Numbered from the stretch's first letter, positions 17,340 to 26,429 are shown. The stretch: 64,000 nt of DNA from HGM13006 sp900757695 (GCA_959607825.1 CAUHNW010000009.1:43975-107974); one strand, 5' to 3'. The notes: generated by a model not told the origin, from the sequence alone. A program made the numbers and translations.

Positions 17340-18015
17340 TCTGATATTACTGCTGGTTTTTGTGGTGGCGATTTTGTCCGGCTACCGGAAGGGCATTATT
17401 ATGGCGCTGTGTACGCTGGTGATCCTGGTGATCAGCTGCTTTGGAGCCTCTGCGGTACAGCGGGCCTTTACCCCCCAGGCGGTAGAATGGATGGAGCCTA
17501 AGGTGGCGGAATATATACAGGCACAAATCAGCACAGAGGTGGAAAATTCAACGCAGAACGCACTGGAAGAGACCGGGGAGCTGGGCCTGACCATTGGCGG
17601 CCAGCAGATCACGCTGAAGGATCTGGCAGATCTGCTGGGGAAATTTGGACTGGATGTACAGGAATCGGCGAAGAATACGGCCCAGGACATCACAGCGCCG
17701 CTGGCGGAATCCGTAGCCCACGCCGTCAGCCGTGCCATTGTACAGGCTGTGGCCGGAACGGTGATTTTTCTTCTGGCGTTTCTTGTGATCTTTTTGGTGC
17801 TGCGGTTGGCGGTGCTGCTGGTCAATGTGGTGGATCGGCTTCCTGTGGTGCACACCCTGAACCATGCGGGAGGGGCGGTGCTGGGAGGAATCGCAGCTGC
17901 GTTTTGCCTGACCATGATAACGGCGGTGCTGGTACAGTCCGGCCTGCTGCCGAAGAATGCGGCGGCAGGGCCGGTGGCACAGCTGTTGAGAACCATTGCG
18001 GAGCGTGCCGTGTAA
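17329..18015 (+). CDS. CvpA family membrane protein
   Basis: A 228-residue membrane protein with an N-terminal hydrophobic segment containing GYRKGIIMAL, typical of the colicin V production/CvpA family. A long amphipathic middle (residues ~50-135) and two further helices around 140-165 and 175-205 follow. The role in Firmicutes is unclear. The start MAVDLILL has AAAGGAG inside the 3' end of cca, so it is translationally linked to that gene. Confidence 0.8.
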   Translation: MAVDLILLLVFVVAILSGYRKGIIMALCTLVILVISCFGASAVQRAFTPQAVEWMEPKVAEYIQAQISTEVENSTQNALEETGELGLTIGGQQITLKDLADLLGKFGLDVQESAKNTAQDITAPLAESVAHAVSRAIVQAVAGTVIFLLAFLVIFLVLRLAVLLVNVVDRLPVVHTLNHAGGAVLGGIAAAFCLTMITAVLVQSGLLPKNAAAGPVAQLLRTIAERAV

Positions 18016-18216
18016 ACAGGGGAGATCGCTCGAAAAGAAGATGTTACGGAAATATTTCTTCGAAATTCATGAAAAAGAAATAGAAGACCGGTGGTTTTCT
18101 TAATATCCGTCCGGTATTATATAGCCATAACAATTCTTTTTCATTTCTCCTTCTTCCTGATTAGACACGCAGACGGGCTGGTCACCTGTTTGCGTGTCTT
18201 TCTTTTGCGTGAAATT
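18016..18216 (+). other. Leader region ahead of the MATE gene
   Basis: About 200 bases without a gene. It holds an 8-bp inverted repeat (TATTTCTT / AAGAAATA, about 18051-18082), a possible -10 (TATTAT near 18115) with a weak -35, and the terminator-like hairpin described separately. Confidence 0.5.
18162..18206 (+). terminator. Terminator-like hairpin just before the MATE gene
   Basis: AGACACGCA and TGCGTGTCT arms with extra pairing in the loop are followed by TTCTTTT, only about 10 bases before the first ATG of the MATE frame. It either ends the cvpA operon or acts as an attenuator for the exporter. Confidence 0.65.
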
Positions 18217-19599
18217 ATGGTGCTGCGGCACTGGAAAGAAGATGACAATTTGCAGCGGGAAAATGGCAGACTATTTTCCAGAAGGGATATTGCAATGCTG
18301 CTGATCCCTTTGATTGTTGAACAGCTGTTTACTGCATTGATGGGAACAGCGGATACTATGATGGTGGCCCGGGTGGGAGATGCAGCGGTGTCCGGCGTAT
18401 CTCTGGTGGACTCCATCAACAATCTGGTGCTGATGATGATGTCGGCACTTGCCACCGGCGGTACCATCACCTGTGCCCAGTATCTTGGAGCAAGGGATCA
18501 GAAGGGCGCCAATGGAGCAGCACGGCAGGTGCTGCTGTCGGTTACGGTGATCTCCCTGCTGTGCTGCGTGATCTGCGTGGTGCTGCGGCAGCCGATCCTG
18601 AATCTGGTGTTTGGCAGTGTGGAGGCCGATGTCATGGACGCCGCACGGATTTACTTTCTGGTGACGGCGCTGTCCTACCCCTTCATGGGAATTTATGACG
18701 TCAGTGCGGCGCTGTACCGGGCCTCGGGCAATTCCCGGCTCCCCATGATCGTCAGTGCGGTGGGGAATCTCTTAAATATTGTCGGTAATGCGGTCTTTAT
18801 GTTCGTATTCCACTGGGGCGTGTTTGGTGCAGCCTTTTCCACCATGCTGTCCCGGGCACTGCAATGCGTGGTGATCCTGTGGTTTCACCGCCGGCCCGGA
18901 CAGACCATTGTGCTGAACCACTATGCCGAAATTCGCCCGGATTTTCGGGAGATCCGCACCATTTTGCGGATCGGTATTCCCACCGGTGTGGAAAACGGCA
19001 TGTTCCAGTTTGGCAAGCTGGTGATCCAAAGCACCATTGCTACGCTGCCCACCTCACAGATCGCAGCGCAGGCGGTGATCAATACATTGGAGTATTTTAC
19101 CAGCATGCCCTCCATGGCCGTGGGGCTGGGGCTTGTTACCGTGGCAGGCCAGTGCATGGGCGCCGGAAGGCCGCAGGAGGCGCGCCGATATAGCTTGGAG
19201 TTTACGGGAATTTCGGAGCTGCTGGTACTGGGTACCGGTGTGCTGATCTTTCTGTCTGTGGATACGGTGTCCAGACTGTCGGGCCTCAGCGCAGAGAGCG
19301 CAGCGATCGTACATCAAATGATGGTGCTGATTACTTTGGTAAAGCCCTTTATCTGGCCGCTGGCCTTTACGCTGCCCAACGGCATGCGGGCTGCGGGAGA
19401 TGTGAAGTTCAGCATGCTCGTGTCGGCCGGGTCCATGTGGGTGTTCCGGGTGGCGCTGTGTATGATCCTGATCCGGGGCTTCGGCTTCGGTGTGCTGGGC
19501 GTCTGGGTCGCCATGTTTGTGGACTGGTTTGACCGGGATATCTGGTATCTTGGCCGTTTCCTCAGCGGGAAATGGATGGAGAAGAAAGTAATTGCATAA
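18217..19599 (+). CDS. MATE family efflux transporter
   Basis: A multidrug/toxin exporter with about twelve membrane helices (460 residues from the first ATG). The MATE hallmarks LIVEQLFTALMGTADTMMVA and ALYRASGNSRLPM are present, driven in the family by a Na+ or H+ gradient. The start is uncertain: ATG 18217 lacks a ribosome binding site and sits right after the hairpin. A TTG at 18250, preceded by GGAAAGAAG, or the ATG at 18295, preceded by AGAAGGGAT, are alternatives, but the last would cut into the first helix. Confidence 0.88.
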   Translation: MVLRHWKEDDNLQRENGRLFSRRDIAMLLIPLIVEQLFTALMGTADTMMVARVGDAAVSGVSLVDSINNLVLMMMSALATGGTITCAQYLGARDQKGANGAARQVLLSVTVISLLCCVICVVLRQPILNLVFGSVEADVMDAARIYFLVTALSYPFMGIYDVSAALYRASGNSRLPMIVSAVGNLLNIVGNAVFMFVFHWGVFGAAFSTMLSRALQCVVILWFHRRPGQTIVLNHYAEIRPDFREIRTILRIGIPTGVENGMFQFGKLVIQSTIATLPTSQIAAQAVINTLEYFTSMPSMAVGLGLVTVAGQCMGAGRPQEARRYSLEFTGISELLVLGTGVLIFLSVDTVSRLSGLSAESAAIVHQMMVLITLVKPFIWPLAFTLPNGMRAAGDVKFSMLVSAGSMWVFRVALCMILIRGFGFGVLGVWVAMFVDWFDRDIWYLGRFLSGKWMEKKVIA

Positions 19600-19605
19600 T
19601 GATAT

Positions 19606-19650
19606 AGCGGGAGCTGCTGCACCAACGAAGGGTGCGGCAGCTCCCGCTTT
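19606..19650. terminator. Strong hairpin terminator between convergent genes
   Basis: AGCGGGAGCTGC and GCAGCTCCCGCT arms with further GCACC/GGTGC pairing. It is followed by TTTGT on the plus strand, and the minus side is AT-rich. Confidence 0.75.
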
Positions 19651-19662
19651 GTATGACGGTAT

Positions 19663-21486
19663 TTATCCGGCCTGTGCAAACTGACTGTTCCACAGCTCGG
19701 CATAAAAGCCGCCCTGCTTCAGCAGCGTCTCGTGATCGCCCTGCTCCACAATGTCGCCGTCCTTCATCACAAGGATCAGGTCGGCACTGCGGATGGTAGA
19801 GAGCCGGTGCGCAATGACAAAGCTGGTGCGTCCCTGCATAAGCGTTTCCATGGCAGACTGGATCAGCTGCTCGGTACGGGTATCCACCGAAGAGGTGGCC
19901 TCGTCCAGAATCATAATGGGGTTGTCTGCCAGCAGGGCCCGGGCGATGGTAAGCAGCTGGCGCTGGCCCTGGGAGATGTTGGTGGCATCCTCGTTGAGCT
20001 CCATTTGGTAGCCACCGGGGAGCGTGCGGATAAAGTGATCTGCATGGGCTGCTTTGGCGGCAGCGATGACCTCTTCATCAGTGGCATCCAAACGGCCATA
20101 GCGGATGTTTTCCATAATGGTGCCCCGGAAAAGCCATGTATCCTGCAGCACCATGCCGAAGCCCTCCCGGAGACCGGAACGGGTATAATCCCGGAGATCA
20201 ACGCCATCCAGGGTAATGGAGCCGTTGTCCACATCATAGAAGCGCATCAATAGCTTTACCATAGTGGTTTTGCCTGCGCCGGTGGGGCCGACAATGGCAA
20301 CCATCTGACCGGCTTTTACATCACAGTTGAAGTCATGAATGATGGTTTTATCCGGATCGTATCCAAACTGCACATGACGGAAGCTGACATCGCCCTTGAC
20401 ATTTGCGGCAGAGGGCAGTGTGTCTGCCGTATCCTGCTCCTCGGGCTCCTCCAGAAATTCAAATACCCGTTCAGCGGCTGCGGCCATGGACTGGAGCATA
20501 TTGCTGACCTGTGCCAGCTGGGTAATGGGCTGGGTGAAGTTTTTGACGTAGGAGATAAAGGCGGTGATGTCGCCCACGGAAATGGTGCCGTTCACGGCCA
20601 GCATGGCGCCGGACAGCGCCACGGCCACATAGCCAAGATTTCCCACAAAGGTCATAATGGGCATCATCAGGCCGGAGAAAAACTGGGATTTCCATGCGGA
20701 GGTGTACAGTTGCTGGTTGACTGCGGAAAAGCTGCCGTGTACGGTCTCTTCCTGATTGAATGCCCGTACAACAGACTGACCGGAGAATACCTCCTCCACC
20801 TGACCGTTGACCTCGCCGAGAAGCCGCTGCTGGGCACTGAAATACTTCTGGCTGAATTTGACGATCAGCATGACCAGCAGGGCGGAGACCGGAAGAATGA
20901 CCAGCGCGATCAGCGTCATCAGCGGGGAGATGGTAAGCATCATATAGAGCACACCAATAATGGTAGCCACAGAGGTAATGAGCTGGGTGATGCTCTGGCC
21001 CATGCTCTGGCCCAGTGTATCCACATCGTTGGTGATCCGGGAAAGTACCTCGCCAACGGTACGCTTTTCAAAATATGCCATGGGGAGACGCTGGATCTTC
21101 TCGGAGATTTCCCGGCGCATCCGGTAGCAGATCTTTTGACTGATACCGGTCATGAGCCAGGACTGGAGGAATTGCAGCAGCGCTGCCAGCCCGTAAAGGC
21201 CCAGCATCAGCGCCAGAATGGAGAGAATCTTATCAAAATCTATGCCGCCGGTGCCCTGCACCTTTGCTACAAGACCGGTGTAGATCTCGGTAACGGCCTG
21301 CCCCATGACCTTGGGGCCGCGAATGTTAAATACCGTACTGCCGATGGCGAAGATCGCCACAAACAGCAGACCAATTTTATAGCGGCCCATATAATGGAGC
21401 AGCTGTTTCAGGGTGCCGCCGAAATTCTTTGGCTTTTCACCTGGCATCATTCTGCCGCCGGGACCACGCCTATGGTTATTCGCCAT
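19663..21486 (-). CDS. ABC exporter half-transporter (catalytic NBD subunit)
   Basis: Residues ~25-320 form six membrane helices and the rest is an ABC ATPase. Walker A is GPTGAGKTT, the Q-loop is VLQDTWLF, the signature is the degenerate ISQGQRQ, and Walker B with the catalytic glutamate is MILDEATSSVD. The start MANNHRRG has GGAAGGAGGG upstream and overlaps the partner gene by 11 bases. Together they look like a heterodimeric multidrug/lipid exporter of the TM287/288-BmrCD type. This subunit supplies the catalytic Glu. It is 607 residues long. Confidence 0.93.
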   Translation of the reverse strand: MANNHRRGPGGRMMPGEKPKNFGGTLKQLLHYMGRYKIGLLFVAIFAIGSTVFNIRGPKVMGQAVTEIYTGLVAKVQGTGGIDFDKILSILALMLGLYGLAALLQFLQSWLMTGISQKICYRMRREISEKIQRLPMAYFEKRTVGEVLSRITNDVDTLGQSMGQSITQLITSVATIIGVLYMMLTISPLMTLIALVILPVSALLVMLIVKFSQKYFSAQQRLLGEVNGQVEEVFSGQSVVRAFNQEETVHGSFSAVNQQLYTSAWKSQFFSGLMMPIMTFVGNLGYVAVALSGAMLAVNGTISVGDITAFISYVKNFTQPITQLAQVSNMLQSMAAAAERVFEFLEEPEEQDTADTLPSAANVKGDVSFRHVQFGYDPDKTIIHDFNCDVKAGQMVAIVGPTGAGKTTMVKLLMRFYDVDNGSITLDGVDLRDYTRSGLREGFGMVLQDTWLFRGTIMENIRYGRLDATDEEVIAAAKAAHADHFIRTLPGGYQMELNEDATNISQGQRQLLTIARALLADNPIMILDEATSSVDTRTEQLIQSAMETLMQGRTSFVIAHRLSTIRSADLILVMKDGDIVEQGDHETLLKQGGFYAELWNSQFAQAG

Positions 21487-23638
21487 GAGAAAGCCCTCCT
21501 TCCAGTCCCAATTCCTTTGCGGAAAGCTGGGATTTTGCAATGTCTAAATAGGTGGGGCAGTTTTTTAGCAGCTCCTCGTGGGTGCCCCGGCCAACGATCC
21601 TGCCTTCGTCCAGCACAAGGATCTGCTGGGCCTTCATGACGGTGGATATGCGCTGCGCTACGATGACGATGGTGGCATCAGCAGCGGCCTTGGCCAGCGC
21701 CTGACGGAGTGCCGCATCGGTTTTATAATCCAGCGCAGAGAAGGAATCGTCAAAGAGATAGATTTTCGGGCTTGCGGCAATGGCCCGGGCGATGGAAAGC
21801 CGCTGCTTCTGGCCGCCGGAGACGTTGGAGCCCCCCTGCGCAATGGGGGCATGATAGCCTTCGGCCTTTTGAGAGATGAAGTCATCTGCCTGTGCAATGC
21901 GGGCAGCGGAAACCATGGCATCGTCCGAGATATGTTTACCGCCGAATTTCAGGTTGCTTTCGATATCCCCCGAGAACAGGATGCCCTTTTGCGGAACGTA
22001 ACCAAGCTGCTGCCGGAGGTTGTGCTGGGAAATACTGCGGATATTCTGACCGTCCAGTGTTATGCTGCCCTCGGATGCATCGTAGAACCGGGGGATCAGG
22101 TTCAGCAGCGTGGACTTTCCGCTGCCGGTGGAGCCGATGATGGCGGTGGTCTCTCCGGGACGGGCGGTAAAGCTGATGTGACTGAGTGCCGGAGATTCTC
22201 CGCCGGGGTAGGTAAAGGACACATCGTGGAACGCCAGCTCGCCGGATACCTGAGTAACAGATGCCGGGGCTGCGGGATCGGCCACGGAGGATGTTGTATT
22301 CAGTACCTCCATGATTCGATCCGCTGCCACAGAGGCCCGGGGCAGCATAATGGAGACCATGGTGATCATCATAAAGGACATGACGATCTGCATGGTATAG
22401 GTGATAAAGGCGGTAAGGTCTCCGGTCTGCATGGTACCCAGATCAATGCCCTTTGCACCGAACCAGACGATCATGGCGGTGATGCCGTACATGATAAACA
22501 TCATCAGCGGAGACATAATGGCCATGACACGGTTGACAAACAGCTGGTTGTTTTTCAGATTTGTATTGGCCTCGTCAAAGTGATCAACGGCGTGCTGCTC
22601 CCGGGAGAAGGCGCGAATAACAGGTACTCCGGTGAGAATTTCACGGCTGACCAGATTCAAGTCATCTACCAGTGTCTGCATCTTTTTGAATTTAGGCATG
22701 GCGATGGATACCAGAATCAGAACAAGACCCAGAAGACAGCCTACGGCAACTGCAATGATCCAGCCCAACCCGGTCTTTGTGGCAGCTACCTTGAGAATGC
22801 CGCCAATGCCCAGAATGGGGGCATAGAGCACCATCCGCAGCAGCATGACGATGACCATTTGGATCTGCTGGATGTCGTTGGTGGAGCGGGTGATCAGGGA
22901 GGCAGTGGAGAACTGATCCATCTCGGCGGCGGAGAAGCTCAGCACCTGACGGAACACCTGATCCCGGAGATCCCGGCTCACTGCGGCAGCAATACGGCTG
23001 GCCAGCAGTGTGATGACGATCACGCAGAGCACGGACAGCAGGGTGATCCCCAGCATTTTTCCGCCGGTGATCAGCAGATAGTGGGTCTGAATGGCGTTCA
23101 GATCCTTGCCCAGCGCACTGTATTCGTCTTTCAGATACTCAGTGGCCATCTGCCTGAGCATGGAGTCGCTGATGTCCCCCATCTGGGACAGCGCCTGATC
23201 CTTCATGGCAAGCAGCTGCTCCTTGGTGATCTGTCCGGCAGCAATGGCTTGGGGCAGCATGTCCAGCTGACTGCCTTCCTGCTGGCCTGCGGTATAGCAC
23301 AGGGCCATGGGGGTGATGAGGATGGTTTCCAGCTCTAATTTCTGGGTGCCGGAAAGGCTGCTGTCCAACTGCCATATGCCATCGCTGCTCAGGGTATAAA
23401 AGGAACGGACGGTGTTGGCATCGCTGTCGGATAGGAACAGGGTCAGCAGCTCCATGGAATCGCTTTGCAGCTGCTCCGGCAGCGGAGAGGCGATACCGCC
23501 CTGCTGAATGCCGACATCCACGATATCACTGGTATAACCGGGGAGGGCCAGATCACACCATGCCTCCGCAACCAGCAGCATCAGGATCAGCAGAATCGCA
23601 GGAACGTGCCCCTTCAAAAAACGGACAATATTTCGCAT
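21476..23638 (-). CDS. ABC exporter half-transporter (degenerate-site subunit)
   Basis: This is the partner of the downstream half-transporter. The first membrane helix is followed by an about 110-residue insertion between helices 1 and 2 (residues ~40-150), a known feature of some clostridial exporters. Walker A is GSTGSGKSTLL and the signature is a canonical NVSGGQKQRLS. Walker B ends FDDSFSALD, so the catalytic Glu is Asp. The competent ATP site is therefore expected to pair this subunit's signature with the other subunit's Walker A/Glu. I use the ATG at 23636-23638, about ten bases after AAGGA; an ATG two codons earlier is also possible. Confidence 0.93.
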   Translation of the reverse strand: MRNIVRFLKGHVPAILLILMLLVAEAWCDLALPGYTSDIVDVGIQQGGIASPLPEQLQSDSMELLTLFLSDSDANTVRSFYTLSSDGIWQLDSSLSGTQKLELETILITPMALCYTAGQQEGSQLDMLPQAIAAGQITKEQLLAMKDQALSQMGDISDSMLRQMATEYLKDEYSALGKDLNAIQTHYLLITGGKMLGITLLSVLCVIVITLLASRIAAAVSRDLRDQVFRQVLSFSAAEMDQFSTASLITRSTNDIQQIQMVIVMLLRMVLYAPILGIGGILKVAATKTGLGWIIAVAVGCLLGLVLILVSIAMPKFKKMQTLVDDLNLVSREILTGVPVIRAFSREQHAVDHFDEANTNLKNNQLFVNRVMAIMSPLMMFIMYGITAMIVWFGAKGIDLGTMQTGDLTAFITYTMQIVMSFMMITMVSIMLPRASVAADRIMEVLNTTSSVADPAAPASVTQVSGELAFHDVSFTYPGGESPALSHISFTARPGETTAIIGSTGSGKSTLLNLIPRFYDASEGSITLDGQNIRSISQHNLRQQLGYVPQKGILFSGDIESNLKFGGKHISDDAMVSAARIAQADDFISQKAEGYHAPIAQGGSNVSGGQKQRLSIARAIAASPKIYLFDDSFSALDYKTDAALRQALAKAAADATIVIVAQRISTVMKAQQILVLDEGRIVGRGTHEELLKNCPTYLDIAKSQLSAKELGLEGGLSHGE

Positions 23639-23662
23639 TAGCATCAAATCCTTACTGTGTCA

Positions 23663-23692
23663 ATTATTTCATTCGTAAAATGTTAGTACCAA
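23663..23692 (-). promoter_or_regulatory. Promoter of the ABC exporter operon
   Basis: On the minus strand TTGGTA, an 18-base spacer and AATAAT lie about 25 bases ahead of the start. Confidence 0.45.
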
Positions 23693-23768
23693 GTGAAGAA
23701 AAAATCAAGAGCAGATGGCGGAAGTTTACAAACTGTTCATGATGTAGAAAATACCAGAGAAAGGGCCG

Positions 23769-23797
23769 TTGACATTCGGGGGGAATCTTTTTATAAT
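23769..23797 (+). promoter_or_regulatory. Perfect consensus promoter for the glycosyltransferase gene
   Basis: TTGACA, a 17-base spacer and TATAAT, an exact sigma-A consensus, lie 45 bases before the start codon. Confidence 0.9.
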
Positions 23798-23842
23798 GAA
23801 AAGAAACTGTTGATCGAATTAAGTATTGGGGAAGTGAGACGA

Positions 23843-24685
23843 ATGCGCACACCGCTGGTCAGTGTGGTTGTTCCGGTGTACAATGGGGCAGCGTCCATTG
23901 AAAAATGCCTCCGCCGGATCCAGCATCAGACCTATCAAAAGCTTGAGGTGCTGGTGGTGGATGACGGAAGCACAGATGACACGGTGGAGATTTGTGAAAA
24001 GCTGGTTCGGCAGGACACGCGCTTCCACCTGCTGCGTCAGAGCCATCAGGGGGTGGCGGCAGGCCGAAACATGGCCATGAGACAGGCCAAAGGCGAGTAC
24101 CTGCAGTTTTGCGACAGTGATGACTGGATGACCAGAGATGCCACCGAGCTGCTGGTGAAGGCGGCGGTACAGACCGGAAGCGACCTGATCACGGCGGGGT
24201 TCTACCGGGTGGTGGGCCAGCGGGTCTATGAGCATGCCAATATTGGTGTATCCGGCATCATGACAAAGAATGAGTTTGTAGAGCATATGATGCATGCCCC
24301 CGGAAACTTTTATTATGGGGTGCTCTGGAACAAACTCTATCGCAGAGCGGTGATCCAGCGGCATATGCTCGCCTGCCCGGAGGATCTCAGCTGGTGCGAG
24401 GATACCTACTTTAACTATACCTATCTAAAATATACGGCGACGGTGACGGTGCTCCCGCATCCCATTTACTTTTATCAGAAAACCAAAGGGAGCCTGTCCA
24501 CCAGCCATATCACGCTGCCCAGAACCATTCATACCAGATCCCAGCTTTACGCTCACTACCGGGAGCTGACAGAGCCGGTCAGGAAGACAAAGCTGCAGCT
24601 GGTGCCCTTTTGGGTACTGCCGGCATTGGACGGCGGCGTTGGCTTTCAGAAAAACAGACAGGAGGAATTAACGCATGGCGGATGA
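23843..24685 (+). CDS. Family 2 glycosyltransferase
   Basis: A GT-A fold glycosyltransferase of 280 residues. SVVVPVYNGAASIEKCL at the N-terminus, VVDDGSTDDT (nucleotide binding) and FCDSDDW (DxD metal site) are intact. WNKLYRRAVI and the SWCEDTYFNY acid/base region follow. No membrane helices are evident. The ATG at 23843 has GGGGAAGTGAG in front. The gene overlaps a phosphatidyltransferase gene by 11 bases, so a role in glycolipid or envelope polymer synthesis is plausible, but acceptor and sugar are unknown. Confidence 0.9.
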   Translation: MRTPLVSVVVPVYNGAASIEKCLRRIQHQTYQKLEVLVVDDGSTDDTVEICEKLVRQDTRFHLLRQSHQGVAAGRNMAMRQAKGEYLQFCDSDDWMTRDATELLVKAAVQTGSDLITAGFYRVVGQRVYEHANIGVSGIMTKNEFVEHMMHAPGNFYYGVLWNKLYRRAVIQRHMLACPEDLSWCEDTYFNYTYLKYTATVTVLPHPIYFYQKTKGSLSTSHITLPRTIHTRSQLYAHYRELTEPVRKTKLQLVPFWVLPALDGGVGFQKNRQEELTHGG

Positions 24686-25256
24686 GCTTCAGCAGGGATC
24701 CAGCCGAAAGATATTGACCATTCCCAATCTGCTCAGTGCATTTCGGCTGGTGCTGGCAGGGGTGTTCGCAGCAGTCTACCTGCATGCCAAGACCCGGCAG
24801 GACTATCATATTGCAGTGGGGATTCTGATGCTGTCCGGCATCACGGACTGCGCCGATGGAAAGATCGCACGGCATTTTCACATGATCTCGGAATTGGGGA
24901 AGATCCTCGATCCCGTTGCGGATAAGCTGACGCAGGCGGTGGTGGCCTTCTGCCTGGCAGAGCACTATGCGCCCATGAAGCTGCTGTTTGCCGTTCTGGT
25001 GGGAAAGGAACTGCTTCAGGGGATCTTTGGGGCCTATGCGGTGAAAAAGGCCGGTCAGAATGACGGCGCTATGCTGTGCGGGAAAATAACCACCTGTTAT
25101 CTGTATGGGATGATGGCACTGCTTTTGCTGTTTTCCGATATCCCAACCGGAATTTCTACAGGGCTGATCCTGATTGGCACGGGGCTGCTTATTTGGAGCC
25201 TGATCTCGTATCTGCTGAAATTCCACAGAATGGTACGGGAGGCAGCCGGAACATAA
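24675..25256 (+). CDS. CDP-alcohol phosphatidyltransferase
   Basis: This 193-residue integral membrane enzyme carries the complete signature D-x2-DG-x2-AR-x8-G-x3-D-x3-D in TDCADGKIARHFHM / ELGKILDPVADK. It resembles PgsA-like phosphatidylglycerophosphate synthases, but the alcohol acceptor cannot be told from sequence. The start has GGAGGAATTAACGC. Its overlap with the glycosyltransferase indicates translational coupling. The transcript ends at the hairpin directly after the stop. Confidence 0.88.
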   Translation: MADELQQGSSRKILTIPNLLSAFRLVLAGVFAAVYLHAKTRQDYHIAVGILMLSGITDCADGKIARHFHMISELGKILDPVADKLTQAVVAFCLAEHYAPMKLLFAVLVGKELLQGIFGAYAVKKAGQNDGAMLCGKITTCYLYGMMALLLLFSDIPTGISTGLILIGTGLLIWSLISYLLKFHRMVREAAGT

Positions 25257-25260
25257 AAAT

Positions 25261-25302
25261 ATCGCAAAGCTGAAAGAAATCTCAGCTTTGCGATTCTTTT
25301 TG
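25261..25302. terminator. Bidirectional terminator; overlaps the Rrf2 stop codon
   Basis: Perfect 13-bp arms ATCGCAAAGCTGA / TCAGCTTTGCGAT are followed by TCTTTTT on plus and ATTTTTA on minus. The TGA of the convergent Rrf2 gene (25282-25284) lies inside the stem. Confidence 0.9.
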
Positions 25303-25743
25303 CGGCGGCTCCATACCGGCGGCCTGCCATTTTTCATGCTGGCGGCAGCAAAGATCTTCTAAGGTTATATGGTCCACCACACTGTCAATGGCGGCATCAA
25401 TACGACGATAGACATCCACCGTTACACACAGCGCCTGCCTTGGACAGGGGGGCGCATCATCTGTGAGGCAGGCAATAGGGGCCAAAGAGCCTTCAATGGT
25501 ACGAAGGATCATACCTACGGTATAATATGCCGGCGGATGGGAGAGCTGGTAGCCGCCCTGTGCGCCTCGCACGGAATGGACAAAGCCCTGCCGGGCCAGC
25601 GGGGTCACGATCTGCTCCAGATATTTCAGAGAGATCTCCTGGCGGTCGGACACAGTGCGCAGCGGAACACAGACCCCTTCGGGCTGAAGCGCAAGATCCA
25701 GCATCAGCCGCAGGGCATAGCGTCCTTTGGTGGATAATTTCAA
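25282..25743 (-). CDS. Rrf2 family transcriptional regulator with three cysteines
   Basis: The winged-helix start MKLSTKGRYALRLMLDLA and the ARQGFVHSVRGAQGGYQL recognition/wing region define the Rrf2 family. Three cysteines (ACLTDDAPPCPRQALC, spacing Cx7Cx5C) lie where IscR/NsrR bind an Fe-S cluster, so a redox or Fe-S sensor is likely. IscR itself has Cx5Cx5C. I choose the TTG at 25741-25743 because GGAAGGTG precedes it and it gives the family's standard N-terminus; the frame is open far upstream but that part precedes the promoter. No isc/suf genes are close. Confidence 0.85.
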   Translation of the reverse strand: MKLSTKGRYALRLMLDLALQPEGVCVPLRTVSDRQEISLKYLEQIVTPLARQGFVHSVRGAQGGYQLSHPPAYYTVGMILRTIEGSLAPIACLTDDAPPCPRQALCVTVDVYRRIDAAIDSVVDHITLEDLCCRQHEKWQAAGMEPPQKESQS

Positions 25744-25774
25744 CGGGATCACCTTCCCTAAATGGAATAATACT

Positions 25775-25803
25775 AATATACTATAGGAATTATGGGAAAT
25801 CAA
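25775..25803 (-). promoter_or_regulatory. Promoter of the Rrf2 gene
   Basis: On the minus strand TTGATT, a 17-base spacer and TATATT. The spacer and -10 are rich in TATAGTATATTAGTAT-like inverted motifs that could be the regulator's own site. Confidence 0.6.
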
Positions 25804-25841
25804 GCGGGCCATTTTGGAGTGACCGCAGCTGAGACCTCCGG

Positions 25842-25871
25842 TTGACAAATCAGGGGTCTCCTGCGTATAAT
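25842..25871 (+). promoter_or_regulatory. Consensus promoter of the MOSC gene
   Basis: TTGACA, an 18-base spacer and TATAAT. GAGACC (25831-25836) and GGTCTC (25855-25860) form an inverted repeat flanking the -35. Confidence 0.8.
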
Positions 25872-25919
25872 GACAGAAAACAGACCAGCGCACAGCGCAC
25901 GGTAGAAGGAGTGTTCAAT

Positions 25920-26363
25920 ATGGCGGAAATTCTGGCCGTATGTATCAGTGAAAAGAAGGGAGAGCAGAAGCATCCCGTTGCGGAGGCACAGCTGAAGGCC
26001 GACTGGGGCATTGTTGGAGATGCCCATGCGGGCAACTGGCACCGGCAGGTTTCCCTGCTGGGGCAGGAGAGTGTGGACAAGCTTCAGGAGAAGATCACGG
26101 TTCAGCTGAAGCCCGGTGATTTTGCGGAAAATATTCTGGTAAAGGGCCTGACGCTCTATGAGCTCCCGGTGGGAACCCGACTGAAGATCGGCCCGGAAGC
26201 GGTGGGCGAGGTAACCCAGATCGGAAAGACCTGCCATTACGACTGCGCCATCCGGAAGGCAGCTGGGGACTGCGTGATGCCCCGGGAGGGGATTTTTGTA
26301 AAGATCCTTGTGCCCGGCACGGTGCGTCCCGGCGATCAGCTGGAAGTGATGGAAGAAGCCTGA
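25920..26363 (+). CDS. MOSC domain-containing protein
   Basis: This 147-residue stand-alone MOSC (MOCO sulfurase C-terminal) domain has GIVGDAHAG, GDFAENILVKG, LPVGTRLKIG and the conserved cysteine in KTCHYDCAI. MOSC proteins bind pterin cofactors or transfer sulfur. Its specific partner is unknown and no molybdenum-cofactor genes are nearby. The ATG at 25920 has GAAGGAGTG upstream. It is monocistronic, between its own promoter and terminator. Confidence 0.9.
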   Translation: MAEILAVCISEKKGEQKHPVAEAQLKADWGIVGDAHAGNWHRQVSLLGQESVDKLQEKITVQLKPGDFAENILVKGLTLYELPVGTRLKIGPEAVGEVTQIGKTCHYDCAIRKAAGDCVMPREGIFVKILVPGTVRPGDQLEVMEEA

Positions 26364-26379
26364 TAAAGAACTGTGAGAG

Positions 26380-26419
26380 ACCTCGGAGCGCTGCACTGGC
26401 AGCGGCTCTGAGGTTTTTT
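26380..26419 (+). terminator. Terminator after the MOSC gene
   Basis: ACCTCGGAGC-GCTGC and GCAGC-GGCTCTGAGGT arms (minor mismatch) with a 4-base loop, then six T. Confidence 0.9.
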
Positions 26420-26429
26420 GCACAGAGAT

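Noticed and set aside
20335..23338. Long plus-strand frames opposite the ABC exporter genes
   Set aside because: They are His/Gln/Gly-rich shadows of the transporter codons and lack start signals.
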